From the NCBI GenBank assembly GCA_036378175.1, contig DASUWY010000024.1, positions 1-64,000 of the forward strand: a stretch of DNA of 64,000 nucleotides. Direction: 5' to 3'. The DNA is from Thermoleophilaceae bacterium. GTDB lineage: Bacteria; Actinomycetota; Thermoleophilia; Solirubrobacterales; Thermoleophilaceae. Under the pieces are notes generated by a model. It ran no database searches. It worked only from the letters and a program-made list of their open reading frames with translations, and had not been told where the DNA came from. Position numbers and translations under genes: made by a program. Shown here in pieces: positions 44,631 to 53,137 of this stretch. How positions within the stretch are numbered: the first letter of the stretch is position 1; the number at the start of each line of letters is the position of its first letter.

Positions 44631-45695
44631 AACAAAGACGGCAAACAGCCGCTGAAGGACACGCCTATCGCGCGGCAGATTCGCGCGCAGGCCGCCTCCC
44701 CGATCGCCCGGCAGCTTCGTGTCCAGGCTGTGCAGAAGGCGCGGCTGGCACGCTGGCAGGCGCTCGTGCTCCTGCCGGCACTCGTGGCGGTGGTCTGGGC
44801 CTACGACCATCGCGAGCGGCTCTTCGGCGTCGATCTCCCCGTGCGCATCGGCGCCGCGGTCGCGCTGGTGATCCTGGGCTGGGCGTTCGCGCGTGCACTC
44901 GGGCGTGCCGTCGGCCCGTCCCTCTTCCGGCGAATGGACAGCGGCACGGCTGGCACTGTCGGCTTCCTGATCCGCCTGGTCGCGCTGATGATCGCCGTGC
45001 TCTTTGCCCTGCGAGTGGCGGGGCTGCGACCCGGCACGCTCGCGGTGGGAGGCGCGTTCACCGCAGTGATCATCGGTCTCGCTGCTCAGCAGACGATCGG
45101 CAACCTGATCGCGGGCATGGTCCTGCTCAGCGCGCGGCCCTTCCGAGTGGGCGATCGCGTCCGCTTCCAGGCAGGTGCGCTCGCGGGCATCGTGGAGGGA
45201 GTGGTGAGCTCGCTCGGGCTCCTCTACACCACGCTCGCGCAGGGCGAGGACCGCACGATGATCCCGAACAGCATGGTCCTCAGCGCCGCGGTGGTTCCGC
45301 TCCGGGAGCCGGCAGCCGTGGACCTGCGCGCGCGGCTGCGCGCCGGCGTGCAGCCGAGCTACATCCAGAAGCTCCTCCAGGAATCCATCACCGTACCCAC
45401 CCGGTCGCGGCCGCACATCGGTCTCGAGGAGGTGGACTCGGACGAGGTGGTGGTGCGCATCGCGGCCACCCCGGAGTCGGGCTCCGACGGCCCGCGGCTC
45501 GCCGACGAGATCCTCGCCGCCGTCACGAAGCTGGCCACAGTGGACGACGTGCCCGACGTACCCGCGGGAGGGGACGACTCCGCGGACACCGACGGGTCCG
45601 ATGCAGATCGAGGTCACGGCGACGGTCAGCCGGCTGGCCGCCGGCTCACGTCACAGGCTCGCGGCCCGCATCGCGCCGCCGGCCGTCGAGGCTGA
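44616..45695 (+). CDS. MscS-family mechanosensitive ion channel
   Basis: 359 residues. Basic N-terminal segment, then about four transmembrane helices (WQALVLLPALVAVVWAY, VRIGAAVALVILGWAF, VGFLIRLVALMIAVLFAL, and the pore helix GTLAVGGAFTAVIIGLAAQQTIGNLIAGMVLL). The beta domain follows with RPFRVGDRVRF and MIPNSMVLSAAVV. The Gly/Ala pattern of the pore helix is that of MscS. The C-terminus is acidic, then basic. ATG at 44616 (MGIFRNKDG) is preferred; ATG at 44568 is possible but would extend into a structured region. Releases solutes on osmotic downshift. Confidence 0.92.
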   Translation: MGIFRNKDGKQPLKDTPIARQIRAQAASPIARQLRVQAVQKARLARWQALVLLPALVAVVWAYDHRERLFGVDLPVRIGAAVALVILGWAFARALGRAVGPSLFRRMDSGTAGTVGFLIRLVALMIAVLFALRVAGLRPGTLAVGGAFTAVIIGLAAQQTIGNLIAGMVLLSARPFRVGDRVRFQAGALAGIVEGVVSSLGLLYTTLAQGEDRTMIPNSMVLSAAVVPLREPAAVDLRARLRAGVQPSYIQKLLQESITVPTRSRPHIGLEEVDSDEVVVRIAATPESGSDGPRLADEILAAVTKLATVDDVPDVPAGGDDSADTDGSDADRGHGDGQPAGRRLTSQARGPHRAAGRRG

Positions 45696-45703
45696 CCGGC
45701 TCG

Positions 45704-46876
45704 CTAGGGCGCTGCCTGAGCTTCCAGGCGGGCCGGCACACGCCGCTCGCGCGCCGAGGCTCGGCTGCGCGGTCGTGCGGCAAGCCGCGACGCACGGGCG
45801 AGCATCACGCGCTCCACGAGCAGCCAGCTCGCGGCGCCCGCCGACACCGCCGGAACGAGCACCGCCACGAGCCGCGGGACGAAGGCGTGCGGCAGCAAGC
45901 CGAGCCGGATGCCAAACAGCATCAGCGGCACGTGCCAGAGATAGATCCCGTAGGAGACGAGGCCGATCTTCGCGAGGGGCCGCGCATGGATCCACGCGGT
46001 GGCGGGCCCCTTCCCCACCACCACCGCGGCGAGCAGAGCGGCGAAGCCGATGCCGGCGGGCAGGTTCTGCAGGACATCGGAATGCCAGACGCCGTTGCAC
46101 ACCACGCCGGCCACCCCGCCGAGCACCAGCGCGACGGTGGCCTTCGCTCCCACGGACGGGGAACGCCCGTGACGCGCCACGTCGCGCTCCACCCACAGCG
46201 CCAGCAGCATGCCGAGCGCGAAGTAAGGGAGGTATGCCGGCAGCGCCTTCGCCGCCACCATGTTGCCGCCGGCGAAGTGCATGCCGAGGTTCCAGGTGAG
46301 GCCGAGCGCGATCAGGCCGGTCAGCAGCAGCGCCTGCCGCCGAGTGCGCCCGCGGCTCCAGCGGTAGCCGATCACGCCGAGCAGCGGCAGCAGCGCGTAG
46401 AACAGCACCTCCAGGCAGAGGGTCCAGGTCACCGGGTTGAACGTGAGGATCGTGTGCGTGGAGTAGTTCTGCGCGAAGAAGGCGAAGAGCACGAGGTCGC
46501 CGCTGTGGGGCAGGCGCACGCCGGGCGTGTCGCCCGCGCCCCACAGAAGGGCGAACGTGCCGAGCATCGCCAGGTAGTACGCCGGCAGGATGCGGGCGGC
46601 GCGGCGGAGGGCGTACAAGCGGAGATCCACCGGCCGGTCGCGGCGGAGGGCGGCACGTGCGAAGCCGCGGTAGAGCAGGTACCCGGAGAGCACGAAGAAG
46701 AGGATCAGGCCGAGCCGGAACTCGGAGAGCACGTGGTCGAGCAGGCCGGAGCTGCGGATCCGGGTGGGATCGGGGAAGCGGTAGAGCCACACGTGAAAAC
46801 AGAGGACCGACAGGGCAGCGAGGGCGCGCAGGCCATCGAGCCCCGCCGCGCGCCTCCCGCGCTCGGACGAAGGCAT
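45704..46876 (-). CDS. Acyltransferase 3 family membrane protein (OafA-like)
   Basis: 390 residues with about ten transmembrane helices. N-terminal GLDGLRALAALSVLCFHVW with its His, the catalytic residue of the family, FFVLSGYLLYRGFARA and LRRAARILPAYYLA are signatures; YGIYLWHVPLM is near the C-terminus. The family transfers acetyl or other acyl groups across the membrane to sugars. No SGNH domain is attached. Convergent with MscS (8-base gap) and divergent from the CDF gene. Modification of the surface glycan is the likely role. Confidence 0.92.
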   Translation of the reverse strand: MPSSERGRRAAGLDGLRALAALSVLCFHVWLYRFPDPTRIRSSGLLDHVLSEFRLGLILFFVLSGYLLYRGFARAALRRDRPVDLRLYALRRAARILPAYYLAMLGTFALLWGAGDTPGVRLPHSGDLVLFAFFAQNYSTHTILTFNPVTWTLCLEVLFYALLPLLGVIGYRWSRGRTRRQALLLTGLIALGLTWNLGMHFAGGNMVAAKALPAYLPYFALGMLLALWVERDVARHGRSPSVGAKATVALVLGGVAGVVCNGVWHSDVLQNLPAGIGFAALLAAVVVGKGPATAWIHARPLAKIGLVSYGIYLWHVPLMLFGIRLGLLPHAFVPRLVAVLVPAVSAGAASWLLVERVMLARASRLAARPRSRASARERRVPARLEAQAAP

Positions 46877-46905
46877 ATAGGTCCCTTACCCAGTAAAAGG
46901 CAGGA

Positions 46906-47832
46906 ATGCATCATTCCCACGCGCACGTGCACGGCGGTCACACGCACGCGCCGGACCGGGAAGCCAACCGTTCGCGGATGGCGGTGGCACTCGGGATCAA
47001 CGTCGCGATGGTGCTTGCGGCCGTGGTCGGCGCCGTGGTGTTCCACTCGGTCGCGCTGGCGGCCGAGGGGGGCCACGTGCTGTCGGACGTCGGCGCGATC
47101 GGGCTCGGTCTCTTCGCGGCGGCGATGGCCGCTCGGCCGGCGAAGGGACAGCGCACTTTCGGCTTCTATCGCACGGAGATCCTCGCGGCGCTCGCGAACG
47201 GCGTGCTGCTCGTGGTGGTGGCTGTGTTCGTGCTGGTGGAGGCGGTCATGCGGCTGTCGAGTCCCTCGGAGGTCCACGGCCTCGGGGTGCTCGTGATCGG
47301 CCTGGTTGAAATGGCCGGCAACGTGGCCGCCACGCTGGCGCTCGCGGGTGGCGACCGCGAGGACATCAACCTGGAGGCGGTGCTGCGGCACTCGGCGGCG
47401 GACGCGCTCGGGGCGCTGGCGGTGGTGGTGTCCGGCGCGATCGTGCTGGCCACGGGATGGAACCGGGTGGACCCGATCGCCGGCATCCTCCTGAGCGTCC
47501 TCATCTTCGCGGGCTCGTGGCGGCTCATCAGCGAGCCGATGAACGTGTTGATGGAGGCCGCGCCCGCCGGCCTCGACGTGGACGAGGTTGGCAACGCGAT
47601 GGCGTCGGTCGAAGGCGTGCGTGAGGTGCACGACCTTCATGTGTGGACGGTCACCTCCGGCTTTCCCGCCCTCGCCGCACACGTGCGCGTGGATCCTGCG
47701 CGGGACCCCGATGAGGTGCGGCACGCCCTCGAGCACGAGCTGGCGGGACGCTTCGGCATCCAGCACACCACGCTCCAGGTGATGGTCGAGCAGCTGCTCG
47801 AGATCGAGGATCGCCGCCCGGCGCGGGAGTGA
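46906..47832 (+). CDS. Cation diffusion facilitator (CDF) metal exporter
   Basis: 308 residues. His-rich cytoplasmic N-terminus (MHHSHAHVHGGHTHAPD), six transmembrane helices, and the two metal-site motifs HVLSD in helix 2 and HSAAD in helix 5, the HD-HD arrangement typical of zinc exporters. The cytoplasmic C-terminal domain has VHDLHVWTVTSG and ALAAHVRVD. Exports Zn (perhaps Co or Cd) in exchange for protons. ATG at 46906 is 29 bases from the divergent acyltransferase. Four bases before the DUF354 gene. Confidence 0.95.
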   Translation: MHHSHAHVHGGHTHAPDREANRSRMAVALGINVAMVLAAVVGAVVFHSVALAAEGGHVLSDVGAIGLGLFAAAMAARPAKGQRTFGFYRTEILAALANGVLLVVVAVFVLVEAVMRLSSPSEVHGLGVLVIGLVEMAGNVAATLALAGGDREDINLEAVLRHSAADALGALAVVVSGAIVLATGWNRVDPIAGILLSVLIFAGSWRLISEPMNVLMEAAPAGLDVDEVGNAMASVEGVREVHDLHVWTVTSGFPALAAHVRVDPARDPDEVRHALEHELAGRFGIQHTTLQVMVEQLLEIEDRRPARE

Positions 47833-47836
47833 GCGC

Positions 47837-48865
47837 GTGAGGATCTGGGTCGACCTGACCAACACGGCGCACGTGCTGGTGCTGAGGCCGCTGGTCGAGC
47901 TGCTCGAGGCCGACGGGCACGAGGTGGAGCTCACGGCGCGCCCGCTGTCGCACACGCTCGAGCTGCTCGACGACTGGGGTCATCCCTACACCGCGCTCGG
48001 CCACTACGGCGGCGTGTCCCGCGTCGGCAAGGCGCGGGCGGCCGCGGGGCGGGTGGCCGAGATGCTCCGTTACGGCCGCGGGCGCGGCTTCCACGCGGCA
48101 CTCGCGCACGGTTCCACCGACCTCCCGATGGCCTGCCGCGCGCTGCGCGTGCCGAACTCGACGATGTTCGATTACGAGTGGGCGGTGCTTCAGCACCATG
48201 TGAACTGCCGCCTGGCGAACCGCGTGCTCGTTCCGGACGCGATCCCGGCCGAGCGGCTGGCACGGTATGGCGCGAGGCCGCCGAAGCTGGTCCGCTATCC
48301 GGGGCTCAAGGAGGAGTACTACATGGCGGACTTCGAGCCCGACACCGCCGTGCTCGAGCAGCTCGGCGTTGACCGCGAGCTGCCGCTCTGCGTCATCCGC
48401 ACCGCGCCGTCCTACGCGCTCTACCTCGGTGGATCCGAGAGCGCGCTGCTGCCTCGGCTGCTCCGCCAGGTGGTGGAGAAGGAGGGCGCGCAGGCGGTCG
48501 TGCTCGCGCGCACGCCCGAGCAGCGGCAGGACATCCGCACGCTCGGCCTCGAGCGCGTGATCGTGCCGGACCGCGCGGTGGACGGACGCAGCCTCGTGGC
48601 GTTCGCCGACGCGCTCGTTTCCGCGGGCGGCACGATGAACCGCGAGGCGGCCGTGCTCGGCACGCCGGTGTGGTCGATCTTCGAGGGGAAGCTTGGCGCA
48701 GTGGACGAGATGCTCGCCCGCGAAGGACGCCTCCGCTTCCTCAGCGACCCGTCAGAGGTGCAGATCGAACGAAAGCCGGCCGGGCGGGTCGAGCAGCGGG
48801 TGCGGAGGGATCCGCGCGACCTGCTCGCGCTGGCGCTGCCCTGGGTGGCTAGCGCCCGCTCGTAA
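47837..48865 (+). CDS. DUF354 family GT-B-fold protein
   Basis: 342 residues of the DUF354 family, distantly like UDP-GlcNAc 2-epimerase and GT-B glycosyltransferases. Seen: MRIWVDLTNTAHVLVLRPL at the start, ELTARPLSHTLELL, AHGSTDLPMACRAL, DYEWAVLQHHVN and, in the C-domain, DALVSAGGTMNREAAVLGTPVWSIF, which looks like a nucleotide-sugar binding loop. Start GTG. It heads a plus-strand run interrupted by the minus-strand WecA-like gene, and its 3' end overlaps that gene by 17 bases. Function unproven; a glycosyltransferase role in the local glycan is likely. Confidence 0.85.
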   Translation: MRIWVDLTNTAHVLVLRPLVELLEADGHEVELTARPLSHTLELLDDWGHPYTALGHYGGVSRVGKARAAAGRVAEMLRYGRGRGFHAALAHGSTDLPMACRALRVPNSTMFDYEWAVLQHHVNCRLANRVLVPDAIPAERLARYGARPPKLVRYPGLKEEYYMADFEPDTAVLEQLGVDRELPLCVIRTAPSYALYLGGSESALLPRLLRQVVEKEGAQAVVLARTPEQRQDIRTLGLERVIVPDRAVDGRSLVAFADALVSAGGTMNREAAVLGTPVWSIFEGKLGAVDEMLAREGRLRFLSDPSEVQIERKPAGRVEQRVRRDPRDLLALALPWVASARS

Positions 48866-50060
48866 GCGCGCGCTCAACCGCCTCCTCCCGCTCACGATCG
48901 GTCTCCGCCGGTAGCTGATCCGTGTCCGGCGCCTCACGCACGAAGCGGCCGAGCCCGATCGCGCGGAAGTGGCGCGCCTTGAGGATCTCGAGCGTGTAGA
49001 CCATCCACAGCGACGCCGCGAGCACCGCCACTCCCACGATGGCGGCGATGACGGAGTTGTGCACGCTCCACACGCCGTATGGCCGCGGCGGCACGAAGCG
49101 CAGCATGATCCCGTAGGCCGCGAGGAGCAGAGCCCACAGGTGCAGATACGCGGCCGTCCGCCGCTGAGTGAAGCCGATGCGCATGAAGCGGTGGTAGAAG
49201 TGATTCTGGTCCGCTCCCCAGGGCGCGCGCTTGTACTTCAGCCGCTTGAGCACGACGAACGACGTGTCGAGGATCGGCACGGCCATCACGAGCAGCGGGC
49301 CGGCGAGTGCGATCGTCGCGGCGGTCTTGAGCACGCCCTGCACTGCGATGCACGCGAGCAGGAAGCCGAGCGCGAGCGCGCCGGTGTCGCCCATGAAGAT
49401 CTTCGCGGGGTGGTAGTTGCGAGGCAGGAACGCGAGCGTGGCCCCGCAGACGATCGCGGCGAGCGCGGCGGGATCGGTGCGGAAGAAGGACACCGCGAGC
49501 AGCGCGAATGACCCGGCCGCAATCGCGACGATGCCGGCGGCGAGGCCGTCCATCCCGTCGATCAGGTTCACGAGGTTCGCGAGGAACGCGATCCAGAGGA
49601 TCGTGATCGGGTACGCCGCCCAGCCCAGATTCACCGAACCCACCACCGGGAAGTTGAGGTGGTCCATCTTCAGGTGCCAGCCCAGCACCGGCACGAGCGT
49701 GAGCGCGATCACGGCGAGCAGCTTGGGACCGGGGCGCAGGCCGCGCGTGTCGTCGAGCAGCCCCACGAGCGCCACACCCGCCGTGCCGATCAGGATGCCC
49801 GGGTACGGGCTGTCGAGATCGACGAACAGGACAGCCGGCACGATGATGCCGATCACGATCGCCAGGCCGCCGATCCGTGGTACGGGCTTCTTGTGCACGC
49901 GCGGGCGGTCGCCGCCCGTGTCCAGCCCGCCGATCTTCGGCGCAAGCCATGCAGTGACCGGCGTGAGCAGCAGCACGATGGCCACCGCCACAACGAAGCC
50001 CCACGCTACGGATCCATGCTCGACCAGGCCGCGCAGGGAGTCCCAGAAGGACATACGCAT
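48849..50060 (-). CDS. WecA/TagO-type polyprenyl-phosphate sugar-1-phosphate transferase
   Basis: 403 residues, about eleven transmembrane helices. Conserved cytoplasmic motifs: RVHKKPVPRIGG, LLDDTRGL (Asp pair), NLVNLIDGMDGLAAG, KIFMGDTGALALGF and ADQNHFYHRFM (the His-x-x-x-His-x-x-x-R-type loop). This pattern fits the UDP-GlcNAc/undecaprenyl-phosphate GlcNAc-1-phosphate transferase group rather than MraY. It would start a lipid-linked glycan. A cytoplasmic C-terminus of about 45 residues is charged. ATG at 50060; ATG at 50054 is an alternative. 3' end overlaps the convergent DUF354 gene. Confidence 0.94.
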   Translation of the reverse strand: MRMSFWDSLRGLVEHGSVAWGFVVAVAIVLLLTPVTAWLAPKIGGLDTGGDRPRVHKKPVPRIGGLAIVIGIIVPAVLFVDLDSPYPGILIGTAGVALVGLLDDTRGLRPGPKLLAVIALTLVPVLGWHLKMDHLNFPVVGSVNLGWAAYPITILWIAFLANLVNLIDGMDGLAAGIVAIAAGSFALLAVSFFRTDPAALAAIVCGATLAFLPRNYHPAKIFMGDTGALALGFLLACIAVQGVLKTAATIALAGPLLVMAVPILDTSFVVLKRLKYKRAPWGADQNHFYHRFMRIGFTQRRTAAYLHLWALLLAAYGIMLRFVPPRPYGVWSVHNSVIAAIVGVAVLAASLWMVYTLEILKARHFRAIGLGRFVREAPDTDQLPAETDREREEAVERALTSGR

Positions 50061-50143
50061 GCGTTTATAGCGCAGCCGGGAGAGGGAAACGAGCGCCTTT
50101 ACCCCCGGAGGTGCCAGTAGCCTTGTCCCGCGTGAGCGAGGTT

Positions 50144-51439
50144 ATGTCCTCAGCTGCGGCGTTCGACGAGCGTGTCCACACCCGTCAGGCCCACGTCGGA
50201 ATAGTCGGCCTCGGGTACGCGGGGCTGCCGCTGGCGATGGTGTTCGCGGAAGCGGGCTTTGCCGTCACAGGGGTCGACGTGAGCAAGGACCGCGTCCGCG
50301 CGGTGCAGGAGCGGCGCTCCTATCTGGTCGACGTGCCGGCCGAGCGCTACGAGACGCTCGACGGCCGCCTGCGGGCCACCACGGACTATTCCGCGGTGCG
50401 GGAGCTCGACGCGCTCACGATCTGCGTACCCACGCCGCTGTCGAAGACGCGCACGCCGGATATCTCCTACATCGTCGCGGCCGCCGAGTCGGTGGCGGCG
50501 AATCTTCGCCCGGGCCAGCTCGTGGTGCTCCAGTCCACCACCTATCCGGGCACCACCGAGGAGATCGTGCTGCCGATCCTCGAGCGCTCCGGCGGCAAGG
50601 TGGGCGAGGACTTCTTCCTGGGCTATGCGCCCGAGCGCGTGGACCCCGGCAACAAGCAGTACGGCATCCGCAACACGCCCAAGCTCGTGGCGGGCGTCAC
50701 GGCCGAGTGCCTGCGCCGCACCGAACTGCTCTACCGGCAGGTGGTCGAGACCGTGATCCCCGTGTCGAGCCCGATGGTCGCCGAGACCGCCAAGCTTCAC
50801 GAGAACACTTTCCGCGCCGTGAACATCGCGCTCGCCAACGAGCTCGCGCTCATGTGCGATCGCCTCGGCATCTCCGCGTGGGAGGTGATCGAGGCCGCGA
50901 GCACGAAGCCGTTCGGCTTCCTTGCGCACTACCCAGGGCCCGGCCTCGGCGGCGACTGCATCCCGGTGGTGCCGCACTTCCTCGCGTGGCGGCTGCGCGA
51001 GTACGGCTACTCGGCGCAGCTCATCGCCGCGGCGCACGACATCAACGCGAACATGCCGCTGCACGTGGTGCAGCGCGTGTCGGACGCGCTGAACGACGCG
51101 GGCAAGCCCATCCGCGGCTCCCGCCTGCTGCTGCTCGGCATGGCCTACAAGGCGGACGTGCACGACATCCGCGAGTCGCCGTCGCTCGAGGTGCTGCGCC
51201 AGCTCGAGGCACGCGGCGCCGACGTGCGCTACTGCGATCCGTGGGTGGACGAGGTGGAGATCGACGGCAAGCGCCACACCAGCGTGGCCTGGACCGAGGC
51301 CGAGGTGCGCGCCGCGGACTGCGTCGTGGTGCTCACGCCGCACCGGCAGTTCCTCCAGACGCCGCTGTGGCGCGCCGCCGGCTCGATCGTCGACACGCGC
51401 AACGTGGTGCCGCCCGGCCCGGGCGTCAGGTCCATCTGA
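50144..51439 (+). CDS. UDP-sugar/NDP-sugar 6-dehydrogenase (UDPGDH/UDP-ManNAc DH family)
   Basis: About 431 residues. NAD Rossmann VGIVGLGYAGLPLAMVF, the central LHENTFRAVNIALANELALM and catalytic Cys in GPGLGGDCIPVVPHFLAW, then LLLGMAYKADVHDIRESPSLEVLRQL. The wording GGDCIPV with a PHFL follows the WbpA/WecC group (UDP-HexNAc) more than UDP-glucose dehydrogenases. It oxidises the C6 hydroxyl twice to a uronic acid. Starts in frame at 50111, 50123, 50132 and 50144 are possible; ATG 50144 is used as the conservative choice. One base before the next gene. Confidence 0.93.
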   Translation: MSSAAAFDERVHTRQAHVGIVGLGYAGLPLAMVFAEAGFAVTGVDVSKDRVRAVQERRSYLVDVPAERYETLDGRLRATTDYSAVRELDALTICVPTPLSKTRTPDISYIVAAAESVAANLRPGQLVVLQSTTYPGTTEEIVLPILERSGGKVGEDFFLGYAPERVDPGNKQYGIRNTPKLVAGVTAECLRRTELLYRQVVETVIPVSSPMVAETAKLHENTFRAVNIALANELALMCDRLGISAWEVIEAASTKPFGFLAHYPGPGLGGDCIPVVPHFLAWRLREYGYSAQLIAAAHDINANMPLHVVQRVSDALNDAGKPIRGSRLLLLGMAYKADVHDIRESPSLEVLRQLEARGADVRYCDPWVDEVEIDGKRHTSVAWTEAEVRAADCVVVLTPHRQFLQTPLWRAAGSIVDTRNVVPPGPGVRSI

Positions 51440-51440
51440 G

Positions 51441-52265
51441 ATGACAGACCTCATCCTGGGCGCGGGCTACATCGGAGCCCGCCTCGCGGAGCTGGCGATC
51501 GAGTCCGGGCGCGAGGTGGTGCTGGCGGACAACTGGTTCGCCACCGAGCGGGAGCAGGTGGAAGCGCTGGGAGCGCAGACGGACACCGTGGACATCCGCA
51601 GCCCCGAGGATCTAGCGCGTGTGGTGCCGGGGTGTGAGCGCGTGTTCCTGCTGGCCGCGCAGGCCAGCCGGCCGCTCTCGATCAGCCACCCGGACTACAC
51701 CGAGGAGACCAACCTCACCGGCGCCAGGCGCGTGGCTGAGGCGGTGGCGGGGAGCGCCTGCCGCTCCATCGTCTACGGCAGCTCGCTTCACGTATACGGC
51801 TCCTCGCTCGAGGGCGAGATCGGTGCCGACCACCCCTACGGCCCTCAGGGCGACCTCTCGCATCTGTCGAAGATCTACGCCGAGCTGTGCCTCGACCTGT
51901 ACGCGCGCAGGCACGGCTTCGAGCTCTCGCTCCTGCGTCTCGGAATCGTGTACGGGCCGAGCCCCGTGATGCACGAGCGGCCGGAGTCGCAGACGGTGGT
52001 GGACAAGTTCAAGCGCCTGGCCGCCGCGGGTGAGGAGCTCCCTCTGGACGACGGCGGCCGTGCCACGATCGGTGTCGTGCACGTGGACGACGTGGCGAAG
52101 ATCATGCTCGACGCACCGCAGGGCGCGGCCAACGTGGCGGCCGAGACGGTGACGGTGGCGGACGTCGCGGCGCTGGCACGCGGCGAGGAGCCGGGCGGCG
52201 GCGCCACTCACACGTTCGCATCGCCCTTCGAATACCGGTATTCGCTCGCGGAGTACATGCGATGA
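51441..52265 (+). CDS. NAD-dependent epimerase/dehydratase-like SDR without the catalytic Tyr
   Basis: 274-residue extended SDR. NAD site LILGAGYIGARLAE, VFLLAAQASRPLS, SIVYGSSLHVYG (catalytic Ser/Thr region) and LRLGIVYGPSP. In the place of YxxxK is LSHLSKIYAE: the Lys is kept but position -4 is Ser, so the usual catalytic Tyr is missing. It may bind nucleotide-sugar without classical chemistry or use another residue. Its stop overlaps the next SDR start by four bases. Part of the sugar-conversion run 50144-55100. Confidence 0.87.
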   Translation: MTDLILGAGYIGARLAELAIESGREVVLADNWFATEREQVEALGAQTDTVDIRSPEDLARVVPGCERVFLLAAQASRPLSISHPDYTEETNLTGARRVAEAVAGSACRSIVYGSSLHVYGSSLEGEIGADHPYGPQGDLSHLSKIYAELCLDLYARRHGFELSLLRLGIVYGPSPVMHERPESQTVVDKFKRLAAAGEELPLDDGGRATIGVVHVDDVAKIMLDAPQGAANVAAETVTVADVAALARGEEPGGGATHTFASPFEYRYSLAEYMR

Positions 52266-53137
52266 AGCTGCTGGTGACTGGGGCGAGCGGCTTCATCGGC
52301 TGGCGCGCGTGCGTGCTGCTCGCGGACGCCGGGCACGAAGTGGTTCCGGTCACGCGGCCGGAGAGCCGCAGGCGCGCAGCGTCAGCCGAGCTCGACTTCG
52401 TGAGGATGGACGCCGGTGACCCGGCGATCCGCGATCTGATCGCGGGCTGCCACGCGGTGCTCCACTTCGCGGGCCAGCCCTCCCCCGCCGGCGCCCGCGA
52501 TGATCCCGCCGGGGCGGTGCGCGAGAACGCAGGCACCACGCTCAACCTGCTCGAGGGCTGCGAGGAGCATGGCGCCGGCCTCATCTATCCCTCGAGCGTG
52601 CGCGCCGCGATGGATCCGCCGCCCGACCCGTATGCGATGTCCAAGCGTCTGGGTGAGCACGCATGCCGCGTACACCCCGCACGCGCCACCATCGTGCGGC
52701 TGTCGAGCATCTTCGGCCCGGGCCAGGTGACATGGGAGGGCGCAACCGGCGCGATCGCCGCGTTCGCCGCGCGAGCGATCGACGGCGAACCGATCGTCAT
52801 CCCGGGCGATCCGCGCCGCACCCGCGACTTCCTCTACGTGGACGACCTCGTGCCGGCGCTGGCCGAGCTCGTCGCCGACGAGCGCTGGAACCAGACGCTC
52901 ACGGTGGCGAGCGGGGTGAACACCCCGCTGATCGAGGCCGCTGAGCTGGTGGTTGAGACGGTAGGGTCGGACATCCCGATCGAGACCCCGGGAGGGGATC
53001 TCGCGCCCGGCGAGAACGAGAGCTATGACACCGGCGCCGGGCTCCGCATCCACTCCCGCCCCCTCGACTCCGCAGTGAAGAGCTATGTCGACTGGTTACG
53101 CCGCCATCCCGCTGCTCAAGGCCGCGCCCGAGCCTGA
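52262..53137 (+). CDS. NAD-dependent sugar epimerase/dehydratase (extended SDR)
   Basis: 291 residues. NAD site LLVTGASGFIGWRACVLL, VLHFAGQPSP, IYPSSVRAAM and a complete YxxxK (DPYAMSKRLGE), then VRLSSIFGPGQ and TRDFLYVDDLVPALAEL. Typical of UDP-glucose 4-epimerase or dTDP-glucose 4,6-dehydratase relatives; the exact substrate cannot be told. ATG overlaps the preceding stop by four bases, and its own 3' end overlaps the following fusion gene by 53 bases. Confidence 0.92.
   Translation: MKLLVTGASGFIGWRACVLLADAGHEVVPVTRPESRRRAASAELDFVRMDAGDPAIRDLIAGCHAVLHFAGQPSPAGARDDPAGAVRENAGTTLNLLEGCEEHGAGLIYPSSVRAAMDPPPDPYAMSKRLGEHACRVHPARATIVRLSSIFGPGQVTWEGATGAIAAFAARAIDGEPIVIPGDPRRTRDFLYVDDLVPALAELVADERWNQTLTVASGVNTPLIEAAELVVETVGSDIPIETPGGDLAPGENESYDTGAGLRIHSRPLDSAVKSYVDWLRRHPAAQGRARA

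Noticed and set aside
44516-47296. Open frame of 926 codons across the MscS and acyltransferase genes
   Set aside because: It runs through the MscS gene in another frame and antisense to the acyltransferase; composition is Arg/Ala/Gly-rich with no family motif.
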